64,000 nucleotides of DNA from Alviniconcha marisindica (GCA_018857735.1 JABMCL010000805.1:1-64000); one strand, 5' to 3'; positions 45,199 through 57,492 are shown, counted from the first letter of the stretch. Numbers and translations are program-made. Notes: generated by a model from the sequence alone, not told the origin.

Positions 45199-45847
45199 CC
45201 CACTTGGCCCCAGACCAGCCGCTGCCCTTTCGCTACGAAATCCCCTGGGAGGGGAAGTAACTGTCAAATGATCCTGTCAAAAGTTTTACCTCACTTCGTA
45301 TTTTTTCCAGTTTGTGAATACAGTGTTCTTGTATATCCAACAGGTTTTGATTTTTTTCATGCAAAAATAAAAGCATAAAAAATAAATAAATCCTAAGTCA
45401 GAAATACCCACATCAGAATGTCAGGTTTGGGGGTACCTACGGGGTAACCGACTTTGCAAAATTTCCAGTTTGAAACTCCAAAGATAAAGTTCTGTGAGTT
45501 TGTGAAGGTGGCCATGGTAAGCGACTGAGCCAAATTTGCAGTTCAAATCTCAAAGGATGAAGCTCTGACCCCATTGCTAACAGTTGGGCTTTTGTTTGTT
45601 TTCATGCATCTAATGCGTGTCCATCTCGCAACTTTGAAAATTCACAGCGTCTCTCAAGCTCAACCAAACTTCGAACAAAGGACATCACCGGAAGTAGTAA
45701 ACAATAGCGAAAACAAGGCTACAAGTCTCGTGAGAATCCCGTTCCTATTTGCATAAGCCGAGATGCTAGCAGCCGCTACCGGGCAGTCTGGGGCTGCGCA
45801 GTAAGGCAAAAGAGCAGGTGGTGACGGGCGGTCTGGGGCCCAATGGG
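45199..45847. mobile_element. piggyBac-like MITE, 649 bp, TTAA target duplication
   Basis: TTAA at 45195-45198 and 45848-45851. The left end CCCACTTGGCCCCAGACCAG pairs with the right end, whose inverse complement reads CCCATTGGGCCCCAGACCGC. Ends beginning CCC next to TTAA are typical of piggyBac-type elements. Flanking GTAAGTAA on both sides shows the insertion hit a copy of the TTGACTGGGCGT dispersed repeat (right part at 45852-45920). A 60-codon frame inside has no transposase feature. Confidence 0.75.
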
Positions 45848-46003
45848 TTAAGTAAGTAATCTGGTGTTTTACGCCCAGTCAACCATTACAGTTATATCTG
45901 GGTGAAGCATTAATACTACCAATTTCTAAGTAATTTGGTGTTTTACGCCCAGTCAACCATTACAGTTATATCTGGGCGAAGCATTAATACCACCAATTTC
46001 ATT
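45848..46003 (-). repeat. Two tandem copies of the TTGACTGGGCGT dispersed repeat
   Basis: GTGTTTTACGCCCAGTCAAC and CATTACAGTTATATCTGGGC occur twice, about 75 bp apart, each ending GAAGCATTAATACTACCAATT or similar. Confidence 0.88.
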
Positions 46004-46054
46004 TTGATACAAACACATAGAAACAAACACAATGACTTGATGAAGCACATCCCT

Positions 46055-46080
46055 CCCCCCCCCCCCCCCCCCCCCCCCCC
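46055..46080. repeat. Poly-C run, 26 nt
   Basis: Uninterrupted C run in the gene B intron, about 110 bp from the donor side of the WR-module exon. Confidence 0.95.
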
Positions 46081-46191
46081 ACCCCATTAATAGAAGAAAA
46101 AAGCAAAAAATGAAATAAAAAAACTATAAACTGACATAGTTTTAACCAAAATCAAACAATCAAAAGCCACAAGGAAGGCAGTTTGACTGAC

Positions 46192-46376
46192 TGTTGCATG
46201 AGGAAAACTGCAATTTCTGTGTCGCTGCTCAGTCCCTGGTTGTGTCCAATTCCACGCCACCTGTCAAACGCCTCTCCCACGATGTCCAGACGCCACACTC
46301 TCTGAGTGTGGCGTGGCTTCCGGGTTAGGCGACGGGGTCTCAATTCCTTCGAAGGAGGGGGAAGCATTTCAGCTTC
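46192..46376 (-). CDS. Gene B, exon with the WR...GLxSD...FLL module
   Basis: A strong acceptor (TTGTTGTTTTTTGTCAG) is followed in phase 0 by a Pro/Arg/Lys-rich start (LRPRRLTRKPRHTQR) and the module GEAFDRWRGIGHNQGLSSDT plus EIAVFLMQ. The donor CAACA|GTCAGT splits the next codon in phase 2; splicing yields FLMQHYE. The residue pattern and splice point equal those of genes A and C. The module is about 40 residues, rich in alternating hydrophobics, and may form two or three short helices. No named domain recognised. Confidence 0.85.
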
Positions 46377-46909
46377 CTGACAAAAAACAACAACATTTCA
46401 TGAAGTTACAAACCCTGCATCAAAACAACAACATCACAAGGACCAACATTATGCATATATATGGTTATTATCAGTATCATATCCCTACTGCAAACAAGGG
46501 TATACGCATGTATGTACATGATTCCCCTCAGGTGGTGAGGCAGTTCCGGGCAGTTCAAGGTGATTTACATGGTCAGGAAATCCCACAAATATTGTGATGC
46601 AGGAAATCTTCTATTACTGATGACAAAAGCATCTGCCACAGTTACATCTGTTTCATCATCAACCCCACACTTTTGTTTACCTTGTAATAGTTGTATGCTT
46701 GCATTTGTCAGTATTTGCATATATGTAGGTGCATTCAGGTGCATTCATCAGTGTCTGCTATGTAGGGACTATTGTATACTGTGTTGCAGTTTCCAATTTG
46801 TTGACCCCACCCCCCACTCCCTCCTGAATCAGACTCCCATCACCCACTCAAATACATATTACAATTAGTCAGTTACCAATATTCTCTCAAAGGCTCTCTA
46901 CCTTTGTCT

Positions 46910-46955
<46 letters not shown>

Positions 46956-48389
46956 ACCCTATGCTGGCTTTCTCCTGCTCACCTCTGCCCGAGACGATGA
47001 AGGCCTATGGTCCAAAACCTGCTTGTCCAAAGCCGCTGACTGCTCCTTGCAAACACTGTGCTGCATTGCTGTGGACTGTCGGACTCGGAGTCTCCTTGTC
47101 GTCTTTTCAACTCTGTCAGCCGAGGCTTTGGAGGGCTGTTCCAGAATGGAAAAAAACATTATTGTATCACCAGAGCCCTCTATTCTGGAATGAAAAAAAA
47201 ACAAATACTGTATCACCAGAGCCCTCTGTTCCAGAATGGAAAAAACAACATTACTGTATCACCAGAGCCCTCTGTTCCAGAATGGAAAAAACAACATTAC
47301 TGTATCACCAGAGCCCTCTGTTCCAGAATGGAAAAAACAACAACATTACTGTATCACCAGAGCCCTCTGTTCCAGAATGGAAAAAAAAACATTACTGTAT
47401 CACCAGAGCCCTCTGTTCCAGAATGGAAAAAAACATTACTGTATCACCAGAGCCCTCTGTTCCAGAAAGGGAAGGGAAAAAAAACATTACTGTATCACCA
47501 GAGCCCTCTGTTCCAGAATGGAAAAAAACACATTACTGTATCACCAGAGCCCTCTGTTCCAGAATGGAAAGAAAAAAAACATTACTGTATCACCAGAGCC
47601 CTCTGTTCCAGAATGGAAAACAACAACAACATTACTGTATCACCAGAGCCCTCTGTTCCAGAATGGAAAAACAACAACATTACTGTATCACCAGAAATGC
47701 CATTATTGTATCATCAGATCCTTGTATTTCTCAACAGACACTCCGTTACTGTACCATCAGAACCCTCATGTTTCATATGAGAAACTCCACCATATAAAAC
47801 TTTAGAAGACTACAGGGGTAACTGAACCAAAGAAGTAAGAGGCAAGAGTATTAAATGTGTCACTGAGCCAACCTTTTCTTGTTGTTCGTTGGTAAAGAGC
47901 AAACCACCATGGCTGCACCATGAGAAGCTCAAGTCAAATTCTAGGCAAAAAGTACAGTTTCTGTTGTATAAATTAATCAATATTAATGACAGAATCACCA
48001 AATGAGACCTGCAGATGGAACTATTTGCACATTTTCTACGTTTTCAGGCCACCTTGCGGGTTCACTTCAGTTCTCCTTTAAATTTTGCTTAAGATAATCA
48101 CAACATTTTAGGTAATTCATTCTCTGAAATATATTATGTTGTACCTTGATAATCTTAAGATCTGCCTAATATCACCTGCACGAAAAGACTGAAAAAAAAA
48201 AAAAAAAATTAAATAAAAAGGAACCAGAAGAACCTGCTGTCCCTTTAGTTCAAATCTCGGATCCTTTTTAAGACAAAGCGATTTGTTATTTTAGCATTAA
48301 TGACTTAGTGTTTTCATCATATTAGGGCAGGCAGAGAAAGACAGAGAGATTGAGAGCAAAAGACAGACAGACAGACGGAGAAAGACTGA

Positions 48390-48450
<61 letters not shown>

Positions 48451-48491
48451 GAGCAAGACAGCTCATCCAATCCATTCCCCCCATCAAAATT

Positions 48492-48551
<60 letters not shown>

Positions 48552-48595
48552 TTATGACAGCAGGCAAGGAGACAGACAGACAATGAACTACACAC
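46377..48595. repeat. Gene B first coding intron: poly-C, minisatellite and CA tracts
   Basis: Contains a 43-nt pure C run (46913-46955); about eleven units of a 45-60-bp minisatellite at 47150-47695 (ACTGTATCACCAGAGCCCTC plus TGTTCCAGAATGGAAAAAA, with A-run length variation); an A-rich stretch near 48190; and CA tracts at about 48391-48447 and 48495-48549. Long open frames in this interval are repeat artefacts. Confidence 0.93.
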
Positions 48596-49135
48596 CCTCT
48601 TCACTCTAGGCGCTGACCGCTCACGCTCTTGTACCACTGCAGGTGGTGGTGTTGCCGACTCCCGTGCACAGGTTACATTTTGTGCACGCACAGACGCAGC
48701 ACCCACAGGCCCCACTTCACTGTCAACCTGACCTCCGCCTGCATTTAAAGCTGCACCCTGACCCTGACCCTCATGTCCATCAGAGCTTGCCGCCTGCGGC
48801 TGCTGGCGAAAGAAAGCTGCCTGACTCTCTTCGTGCGGTGGAACAGTCACCCCTTCTTCATCAGCTGGCGGCTGCTGTTGTTGAAAGTGCACTGGCAGAT
48901 TCAGAGGCTCATGCCTGAGGCCTTTCTCGATGCCAGAAGGGACAGAGTAGGCTGCAAAAATGTCTGCGTTCTCGCCAAAGTTTCTGACAAGGTTAGGTGG
49001 ATAGGGGTAACGTTTGGCATCAGTGAAGCTGGAATCGGTTTCTCCACTCTCCTGCTTGATCTGTGCAACTGCTCTCTTGGCTGCTTCGACAGCATCCAAG
49101 ACATCTTGCGGTGGAGGTTCTACACCCGTTTCCAT
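48596..49135 (-). CDS. Gene B, first coding exon
   Basis: The start ATG lies in an excellent context (GTCACCATGG), ten bases after a possible 5'-UTR acceptor (TTTTGTTTCTAG). The exon encodes 180 residues and leaves in phase 0 at AAGAGG|GTGTGT. An early helix-prone stretch (DVLDAVEAAKRAVAQIKQES) contains a psi-K-x-E SUMO-type site. Then comes a Pro/Tyr segment and a Gln/Pro/Glu-rich disordered region. There is no signal peptide. The initiating exon of a nuclear zinc-finger protein is consistent with the rest of the gene; gene A's exon at 20265 carries a comparable IKME site. Confidence 0.8.
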
Positions 49136-49145
49136 GGTGACAATC

Positions 49146-49670
49146 TAGAAACAAAATGATCAAATGTTCACATGATTTGAATAATTTCCAAGACAGCTGT
49201 ATACAAGTATACTCGTGATCAATGTTGTGTGTGCATGTATGGGTATGGTTGTGTGGTGTGTGTGTGCATGTGTGTGTGTGTGGGTGCATGCGTGTGCACG
49301 TGCCTGTGTGTGTGTTTATAACTGATTAAGTCTATGCACTGATAGTATGCGTGTAAATATTATAATCATGTGCATTTGGCTTCTTGTAGACAGAGCCTTG
49401 GACGTGGCTGGGGGCAGGGATGCTGGGACGAGCAACATTAGGTCAATGCCTCATAAGTCAGCACAGATGATGAGACAGAAAGAAAAAAAGTTGTTTGGCT
49501 TTTTACATCTGATGCCCTCTCCATCCCCTTAACATGCCCTTGTAAGGTACTTAGATTTGTAAAGACTAAAGGATTTGTGTTGCAGATGTATTTTCATCCC
49601 ATGTAAGTATAAATAATATAAATTATAATACATCTCTTTTTGTCTTGCTTCTATGTTATATATTTATTTT
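49146..49670. other. Upstream region of gene B, no clear promoter
   Basis: GT-rich tract at 49225-49315 and AT-rich DNA. The transcription start of gene B is not identified. Confidence 0.4.
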
Positions 49671-49689
49671 ATATAATTACTAATTTACT

Positions 49690-50040
49690 ATTCACCCTCA
49701 ACATTTTGAAGACCTTGACACTTTTTTCAGTGAAACAAGGGTTATTCTGGTGCTGCCATAATCCACTGAACTCTGACATGGACTGCAGGATCTTCAGTTT
49801 AAAGTGTTTGCATGTGTTACTGTCTGTGTATACACATGGGGAACCCCAGTTTATTCTATTTATAGTCTCATCCAAATGACTTTTGTAGACAGTGGAGTCT
49901 GCACAGAATTTTGACCCCCGGAGAACCCTGACCGTAAAGCATTGAATGTAATGGTCATCCATCTGTGTGGTGTCCATGCTCAGTTGTGCTAAACTTTTGG
50001 CCTTCAAACGACCGCTCTCACTATATGCCACCAACTCTCC
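49690..50040 (-). repeat. Diverged copy of a probable mollusc SINE
   Basis: On the minus strand GGATGAGACTATAAATAGAA, GGTTCCCCATGTGTATACAC, CCATGTCAGAGTTCAGTGGA and TTATGGCAGCACCAGAATAA follow in an order I associate from memory with a dispersed molluscan SINE body. The copy is too diverged for a firm name. The 121-codon open frame over it is not regarded as a gene. Confidence 0.4.
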
Positions 50041-51310
50041 TTGTGACTCTGCAAGTATCTTGAATGCAGACTTTCTTCCCTCTCTACTTGACGCTGTTAG
50101 TGTTAACAGGAGAACACCAGCTTAAAGCTTACCCCCAAGTCAAGGAAAGGGGGCCCTAAAAAAGACATGATGTGGTGGGGGAGGGGGTGGGGGGGGGGGA
50201 CCTGACACGGATGTCATAATCATATTATACAACTGAAGGGCTCACAAAACTATGGTCTCAAAAGCGGGGTGGTCTGTCACAGGAGTGGTCTTTCTTCAGT
50301 ACAACTACTGCTACTAGTACTAGTAGTGGGTACTACAGCAGCAACAGAAGCAGCAGTAGTAGTAGTACTAGCAGTAGTAATAAAAGGAATGATTCTCGTG
50401 GAATCACTGAATCGTATACTATAATGAACGTGACTTCTGTCTCGAGTTTGTTATAATTCAGGTTGAAGAACATAGCGACGGCAACCGAGTAAGTTAGTAA
50501 CAAAATACAACATTCTGTGAATTTTAAATCACTGGATATAATTAAATGTAAATGAAAAGTCGCGTTTGCCGAATATTGATGTGCCACCTAATTCCTAACA
50601 GCCAGAGACAAAACAATGCAGAAATAATAAATAATAAAATCTATAAAGTCGAAACATACCACACGGAAAGAGGAAATGGGCGAGAAACGGGAAGTGACAT
50701 TTGGAGCAAAACTGTTCCCTTCGTCTGTTGTTTTAGTTTCGTAAAACGAAATGCCTACTTTCCCTTTATTTTTTTCAGGCCTGAGTAAGACTATGCAATT
50801 TTTGATTCTATCACATACCTGATAGTATTTACATTACACAACTATTTTGTATTCTTATTCGTAATTACTGTGCACTGAACAGTCATAACGTTATTGTTAT
50901 ATTATTTAAAAAATTGTTGTAGTGGTTGCAGGTGTAACTTTTTACCATAACATACCACAATTCTTTCTTCCCTGTTTCTGCTCTTCTACCTAATAATAAC
51001 ACCGGGTCGGGCTCACATAGTGGAGCGTTGGCGGCCCAATGATACTTATGCGCGCATGCATGGCAGCTTTGGTCCTTTCCGTTAAAATGTCCTTTAAAAA
51101 TAATGGTTTAAAAGGCTATCTACACTGACGGACTATCTGGTAGGCTGGCTCACAGCAGCCGTGACCGTCCGTGACGCCGCGGGGTGGCATTGGGCTTCAG
51201 CTATGACAGATTCCAGGAGAGATCAGGAGGAGGGAGGTGGAGCTGGGCTATCATCCTCAGAGTTCAGGCTGAGCCGGCTGGGTCAAAGTCGACTGATGAT
51301 GTGGGCTCAA
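50041..51310. other. No gene recognised
   Basis: Includes a G-rich patch (50178-50200), an irregular trinucleotide tract (AGTAGTACTAGCAG, 50305-50385) and AT-rich DNA. A GC-richer patch at 51000-51300 could contain the promoter of gene B, but no specific element supports it. Confidence 0.4.
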
Positions 51311-51507
<197 letters not shown>

Positions 51508-51639
51508 CAGTGACTGACACGCGCATCAAGAGTCAGTAAATAAATCATAATGATAAGATACATCATAATCATAATCACACGCTCTCTCAGTCCTCTGTCT
51601 CTCTTTATCCTTGTTTCTGTCTCTGTCCTTGTCTCTGTC

Positions 51640-54630
51640 TCTCTCGGATTGAATATTTTGAATGGAGTTTGTAATGGCGACCAGTACTGACAGGGTCGTT
51701 ATACGATTCATATCTAACTGTGGAAATAGCGTGAACGATTATTTTATGGTTTCCGAAGATCTTTTTGCTCTTATTCAGCATGACTGTCGGCTTTGTATTA
51801 TGGAAAGAATCAATCGAGTCAGACCATATGCCATTGGAATTGCATACAAATGTTGAAGAAATGATAGAACCTGCAGCACAAGCAGACAAAAATGAATGTA
51901 CTGCAAAATTTGTATGGAAAGCTGACTGTGCCCAGCAGTTTACTGAATCTATGCATTCTGATAAATCCAAAGAACAATTGCGTCTCGCCTCGAGTCTAAT
52001 TGAAGTGGATGATATTAATGAGGCCCTACATTCCTTCAATGACTGTTTAAAACAGAATGCCGAGTACATGAAAAGGAAAACACATGTTAACAGACCAAAA
52101 AGGATGGATGAATGGTACGATGAAGAGTGTAGGGCTGCTAGAAAAAATGTTAGGAAGCTACTACGCAAATTTCGTAAATCTTTAAGTCGTGCAGAAAGTG
52201 TGGACTATTGTTATGCTAGAAGAGAGTATAAAACAAAACAGTTGCAACAAAAGAAAAAGAAGTTCAATGAAAATGTGTTGAATAATCTTATGCAGTCAAC
52301 ATCAGACCAGCAGGCTTTCTGGCAGAATATGCATAAAATTTCAAAGAAAAAGTATCAGCCTCATAACAATATTTCGGAACAGGATTGGTTTCACCATTTT
52401 CAAAAGGTGTTTGAGCAAGATAACTATGATCAAGATTCTGATGATGATTTTAAAAATTATCAAGGTGATGTCTATAATGACAGACCAATTACACGGGAAG
52501 ACGTTTTACTAGCCATTCAAAGGTTAAAAAATGGTAAGGCTACAGGTCCGGACGGTATTACTGGTGAATTACTTAAGCATGCTGGACATTTGGCAGTGGA
52601 CTTTTTGGCAATGTTTTGTTTGACCGTGGTATATATCCAGATAGTTGGACAGAGAGCATAATTGTTCCCCTCTTTAAGAAGGGTAAACCCAAAAAGATCC
52701 AGACAACTACAAAGGAATATCTCTATGCGATATCAGTAGTAAGTTGTATAGTTCCATTATTAACAACAGGCTACAGGAGTGGATTGAAGAGAACAATTTA
52801 ACGGGAGAATGTCAAGCGGGTTTCAAAAAAGGCTACTCAACTGTTGGCCATATGTTTACCCTGATAGCTATGATTCAGAAACAATTTGCCTTGAACAGAA
52901 AGCTGTATGTGGCCTTTATAGATTTTGAGAAGGCCTTCAATTCGATATCGAGAAAACTACTTTGGCCTATTTTTTTGAAAAATGGTATTAAGGGTAGACT
53001 GTATAAGTGCGTTAGAAGTATGTATGAAAATGTGAAGGCTAGAATTAGATCGTGGTGCTAAGTTTACAGACTATATCAATTGTACCCGTGGTGTGAAACA
53101 GGGGGATGTGTGTAGCCCTTTCTTGTTCTCACTGTCTTTTTAATGAACTTGCCCTTGATATTATTAACAACAGCAGACATGGGGTAAGCCTGAGCAGTGA
53201 TTTTGTCCAGTTAGTGATCCTGTTATTTGCAGATGACATGATATTGCTGTCTGAAACTGTTACTGGTCTGCAGACCCAGCTTAACAGTCTATTCAGTGCT
53301 GCGTCAAGATTACAACTTAAAGTAAATATGAATAAAAGTAATATAGTGGTGTTTAGGAAGGGAGGGTATTTAGGTGCCAGAGAAAGATGGGTCTATGATG
53401 ATTGTATGATGAAGGTGGTGAACTCTTATAAATATCTTGGTATATGTTTTTCTACAAGGCTTAGTTTTTACCATGCTTGTCAAGATTTGGTAAGTAGAGC
53501 AAAAAGGGCGCTGCTGTGTATCATGAGTAAAATATATAGAATTGATTGCAACTCGATTAATGTTTTTTTGAAGATTTTTGATGCTCAAGTCAGTGCAACC
53601 TATTGTTCTCTATGGAGCAGAGATATGGGGTCTGGAAAGTTGCTCATCGGTGATTGATCATGTACATTTGTTTGGTTTGAAACGTTATTTAGGTGTGGAC
53701 AGGAGAACCCCAAATGATCTTGTGTATGGAGAAGTTGGAAGGTTTTCTATTCAAATTAATGCATGTGTTCGCTGTATAAGATACTGGTTAAAACTGATGC
53801 CCATGGAGGAAACCAGACTGCCTTTGAGAGCGTATAAAATGTTATTTAACTTGGACCAAAGGGGAAAAACTAACTGGGTGACTAATGTTCGCAAAACTTT
53901 ATGTGCAAACGGCTTTTCTTATTTTGGGGGTAATCAGGTGTGGGATGTTTGAATGCATTTATCAGGAGTTCAGACAAAGACGTATTGACATTCGATGGCA
54001 AGTTTGGGATGACCATGTAAACACAAGTGACAGACTTTCGTTGTACAGACAATTTAAAACATTAACTGGTGTTGAACCCTATTTGATGTTAAATTTAAAC
54101 AGACACATAAGGTATACATTGACCAGATTTAGATTTGGGGTGTCAGACATTAAAGTTTATAATGCAGATGAACTGAAATGTCCATTGTGCCTGTCGGTTG
54201 TGGACAATGAAGTCCATTTTGTTCTTTGCTGTCCTGCATTTGATGATTTAAGATACGAGTTTATAGAACCCAAATATTTCAATAACCCATGTGATTTTCG
54301 GTTGGCATTGCTCTTAGCTACGCAGAATGAACGCGCCCTGAAAAATCTTGCTTTGTTTGTGTATAAAGCATTCAACAGAAGAAAAACCCTGCTATTGTGT
54401 AGAACTTGAAAAAGATATGATATAAAAAGAATGAGATGAACTAATAATTATGGACAGTATTGTAATATTCTCCTCTACATAACATTTCGCTTCCGCTTGT
54501 TCATTTGCAACATTCAACGTCAGCAATTGAATACTGTGTGTACATTGCATTACAAGGTTTATTGTGCTTACACCCCTTCAAATGGGGCTATGGCCTTATT
54601 GAATAAAATTTCCGTATTCCGTATTCTCTG
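51640..54630 (+). pseudogene. 5'-truncated, frameshifted non-LTR retrotransposon (LINE)
   Basis: The copy starts within the endonuclease domain (FISNCGNSVNDYFMVSEDLF, then ESDHMPLEL, the SDH motif). A basic spacer (PKRMDEWYDEECRAARKNVR) follows, then the reverse transcriptase: LKNGKATGPDGITGELLK near 52540, FIDFEKAFNSISRKLLW at 52915, KQGDVCSP near 53105, and LLFADDMILLSE at 53221 with the catalytic FADD. Then YKYLGICFS at 53430 and a C-terminal CPLCLSVVDNEVHFVLCCP (CCHC-like) near 54180. The frame breaks near 52610-52740, 53060, 53140, 53595 and 53945, so it is inactive. The 3' end is near 54630, before a CT tract. Clade not assigned; an I/Jockey-like lineage is plausible. Endonuclease, RT and Cys/His parts are all on one ORF2. 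Confidence 0.93.
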
Positions 54631-54689
54631 TCTCTCCTCAGTTTCTCTGTCAGTCTTTCTGTCTCTGTCTCATCTCTGTGTGCGTCTCT

Positions 54690-54692
54690 GTC

Positions 54693-54728
<36 letters not shown>

Positions 54729-54730
54729 CT

Positions 54731-54807
<77 letters not shown>
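54690..54807. repeat. (CTGT)n and (CT)n tracts
   Basis: CTGT repeats at 54695-54722 and CT repeats to about 54805, directly after the LINE 3' end. Frames across them are artefacts. Confidence 0.95.
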
Positions 54808-54809
<2 letters not shown>

Positions 54810-55390
54810 GCTTCAGTGTAGATAACTTGAAAATCAGTGCCTGACTCCGCGGCCAGCGGAACTCAGTAACCGCCGGCTTCCCGTGACCTCTCAGTTTGAT
54901 CATCTCAGTTCAGTATTCACTGACTCGGACCTCTGAGTCAGTCGTTCCGGCCGATTATGTACCGAGAAAAGACGGACCTGCAATCACTGATGTATAATTA
55001 TGCCGCAGGTCCGCCATGCCTGCAACGCTATGGGCGTTCGACTCAACTGTGATGAGGACTACCCCTGACGCAAACTCCAAGCACTGGTTTACGACATTCT
55101 TCCTTGGAGGAAGGTGCCGGAAAGCGATGCTCGGAGTGTGCCCCTGACAGTCCCACTCAGTGTTGCCGCCGGTTAACTGTTGTGTGTACCCAGCCACCCG
55201 CCGCCGTCCGCCACGAACGTAACAAAACTAACCAGTTTAGAAAGTAAATAATTAAAAAAATTGCTATTAACTTCCTTTAGCTATAATTGTAATTTGTTTA
55301 AACACTTCTTGTTTGTTTGTTTCGTTTCCCGGGCCTGAACAGTTTTGTTCAGTCATTCACAGATGTCAGTTACAAGTTCAGTGATGGTTT
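54808..55390. other. GC-richer region with a low-copy repeat at 55069-55140
   Basis: CAAACTCCAAGCACTGGTTT through GGAGGAAGGTGCCGGAAAGC is continuous here and split at 29223/29622. On the minus strand both copies translate to a shared SIAFRHLPP peptide, so an old coding origin is possible but unproven. Confidence 0.45.
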
Positions 55391-55392
55391 GA

Positions 55393-55818
55393 TTGATGAT
55401 TGATGATCGCTTATATAGCGCTATTCTCCGCTCTCTTGAGAAGACTCACTGCGCTCGCGTGTGATTCTACATGAGTGACTAGCTTTTATAGCACGTTTTT
55501 GTTTTTTGTTTGTTTTGTTTTTTGAATATCCACCGAAGTGGTGTACTTACAGCGCTGGCAGGGCTGGTGCCACATGAAACTGCAGCCGTCTCGGCGCAAG
55601 TTCTGTGTACACCATACAACCATGCTCCATGTCCGAGTCACATCATGCAAAGCCACATACGTAAGGTGTATGCGTGTTTAGCTGTAACCTGCCCACCTGC
55701 ACTTTTGGCAGAATGACCGGGATCTTCTACGTGCTACTGCGGTAACACGGGGGTGGAACGGATACCGAAATAAGAGTCAGCACAGAAAGTCGACCCTGGA
55801 GAAGAAAATTCTCCTGGG
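55393..55818 (-). repeat. tRNA-derived SINE, copy 4, lacking the tRNA head
   Basis: The minus-strand body starts at the GGAGAATTTTCTTCTCCAGG junction (55818) and runs through GTAGCACGTAGAAGATCCCG, GTGTACACAGAACTTGCGCC and CACCACTTCGGTGGATATTC to AGCGCTATATAAGCGATCAT and an (ATCA)n tail. The pol III head is missing, a 5' truncation typical of LINE-driven retroposition. Confidence 0.9.
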
Positions 55819-56082
55819 GTATGTTTCCAAAGCAAATTTCCTTTTACGGACAATAAAGTATTATCCTATTTTAAAATCAATCACTGGAGCATTTTCATAC
55901 AAAATCAGTCCCTGAACTTGAATTTTTTTAATCTTCGGCTACCCGGCATTGTTGGACGAATGTCAGTTTTGACGAGGCCGGAGCTCGATCCGGTGAGTCA
56001 ACTTTTTCACGCATTTAGTCAAGTTTTGGCTCGGCTCACGGCGTTTTTGTATTGGTACGTTTCAGTGTTGTCGGTGTCTGTA

Positions 56083-56276
56083 CTTGTTCATCAGTTTTGC
56101 GCTAAGACTGTTAGATAAATGGGACCTCAGTCACGCTCGGCGGTATCGGGCGTGACTGAGGTCCCATTTATCTAACAGTCTTAGTGCAAAACTGATGAAC
56201 AAGTCACGCCCGGCGGTATCGGGCGTGACTGAGGTCCCATTTATCTAACAGTCTTAGTGCAAAACTGATGAACAAG
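56083..56276. repeat. Large hairpin: 53-bp inverted repeat plus an extra direct copy
   Basis: The arm 56083-56135 pairs with 56151-56203 with a single mismatch across 53 bp, around a 15-nt loop (CTCGGCGGTATCGGG). A second copy of the right arm follows at 56224-56276 after another CGGCGGTATCGGG spacer. The motif GACTGAGGTCCCATTTATCT is thus present three times. Confidence 0.93.
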
Positions 56277-56290
56277 TTACGCCCGGCGGT

Positions 56291-56457
56291 ATCATAGTTC
56301 AGGAGCTGTGTGAGAGTCGAGGTGGCCGTCCTGGGCTGTCCGTCCTAACGAGCCTTCTGGTTTCCGTGGACGTAAAGCTATACTGAACCATGCTTCGGCA
56401 TTGGTCTCAGCTTGTCCCTAATATGTCAGCTGACATCTGAGGACATTAAGCAACACT
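56291..56457 (+). repeat. Short interspersed repeat (GTTCAGGAGCTGTGTGAG family), copy 1
   Basis: About 165 bp nearly identical to 60971-61138: ATAGTTCAGGAGCTGTGTGA, GTCCTAACGAGCCTTCTGG, GTGGACGTAAAG, CATCTGAGGACATTAAGCA. It lies directly after the third GCCCGGCGGTATC block of the hairpin. Confidence 0.85.
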
Positions 56458-57390
56458 ACCTACCTGCCCGGCGGTATCTGTTTGCCGCCGCGTCATTCTG
56501 TTAACGTCAGTTGCCGCTTCACTGAGCTATGTCCACAGAGACTGACTAGTGTAAGGACTAGTCAGTTAGCGGGCCGGGACTCTTTTTTTTATACACTACA
56601 CATAAACTAATAAACTGATGAACAATAACAAACATTGCCAGGATGTGATTGCCGTGGCCCTGGACCGGCAGATAGCTCAGCCGTCACGACTACTGACTCT
56701 GGCCATTGCGGCCTAAGGCCTCTGTCGGGAAGATCCAAACACGGCATCAGTAAAAGTTCAGTTCAATTCTTTAGCCTGTAGAGTTCACGTGGCGCTGACC
56801 TCCCCGGCTTCTTTGGGCTCAGTAAGCCCGAACAGATACAAGCATCATAGGTCCCATTTACTGATCTGGGGACGCTGACAGTGCAAAATGAACAGTTACA
56901 GGCACAACACTGACATGATAAATAATAAATAATAATAACTGTTACACTGATGATATAGCGCTATACCCCGTAAACATTTACAAGCTCGCGGCGCTGTACA
57001 TTATCAACATCAAAATCCGCTTGACAATCAAAAAAGTACAAGTACTATAAAACCATACATCGATATCAAATTGACAAAACAGCCAGGTTGAAACCAAATT
57101 TAAAAAAAACCCTGAAAAGTGAAGAAGAAGCAAATTCGTACTTCGATATTAAAGCATTTCACACACACTGAAATAATCACAAGTACTATAAAATAATGCA
57201 TATATTAATATCAACATGACAATCAGCGAATTGAAAAGCACAAATACTGTCATGACAATCAGAAACTGAGCACAAATACCGGTAAATACATACATCAACA
57301 CTGGCGTTTGACACACACTGCAGCCACCTACTATATGATCAGTTACACACAGCCACCTGCACACTCACACTCACCTCCTCACAAGAACAC
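56458..57390. other. No gene recognised
   Basis: Contains a GCGCTATACCCC/GCGGCGCTGTACATT segment at 56950-57005 that resembles a dispersed-repeat tail. No coding signal. Confidence 0.4.
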
Positions 57391-57393
57391 GCG

Positions 57394-57426
57394 CGCGCGC
57401 ACACACACACTCACACACACACACAC

Positions 57427-57476
<50 letters not shown>

Positions 57477-57492
57477 ACACCACACACACACA

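Noticed and set aside
46904..47805. Three long frames across the 47.2-47.7 kb minisatellite
   Set aside because: Frames shift with A-run length between units and begin in a poly-C run; intronic repeat of gene B.
49669..50034. 121-codon minus-strand frame
   Set aside because: Overlaps a diverged probable SINE body and shows no protein family signature.
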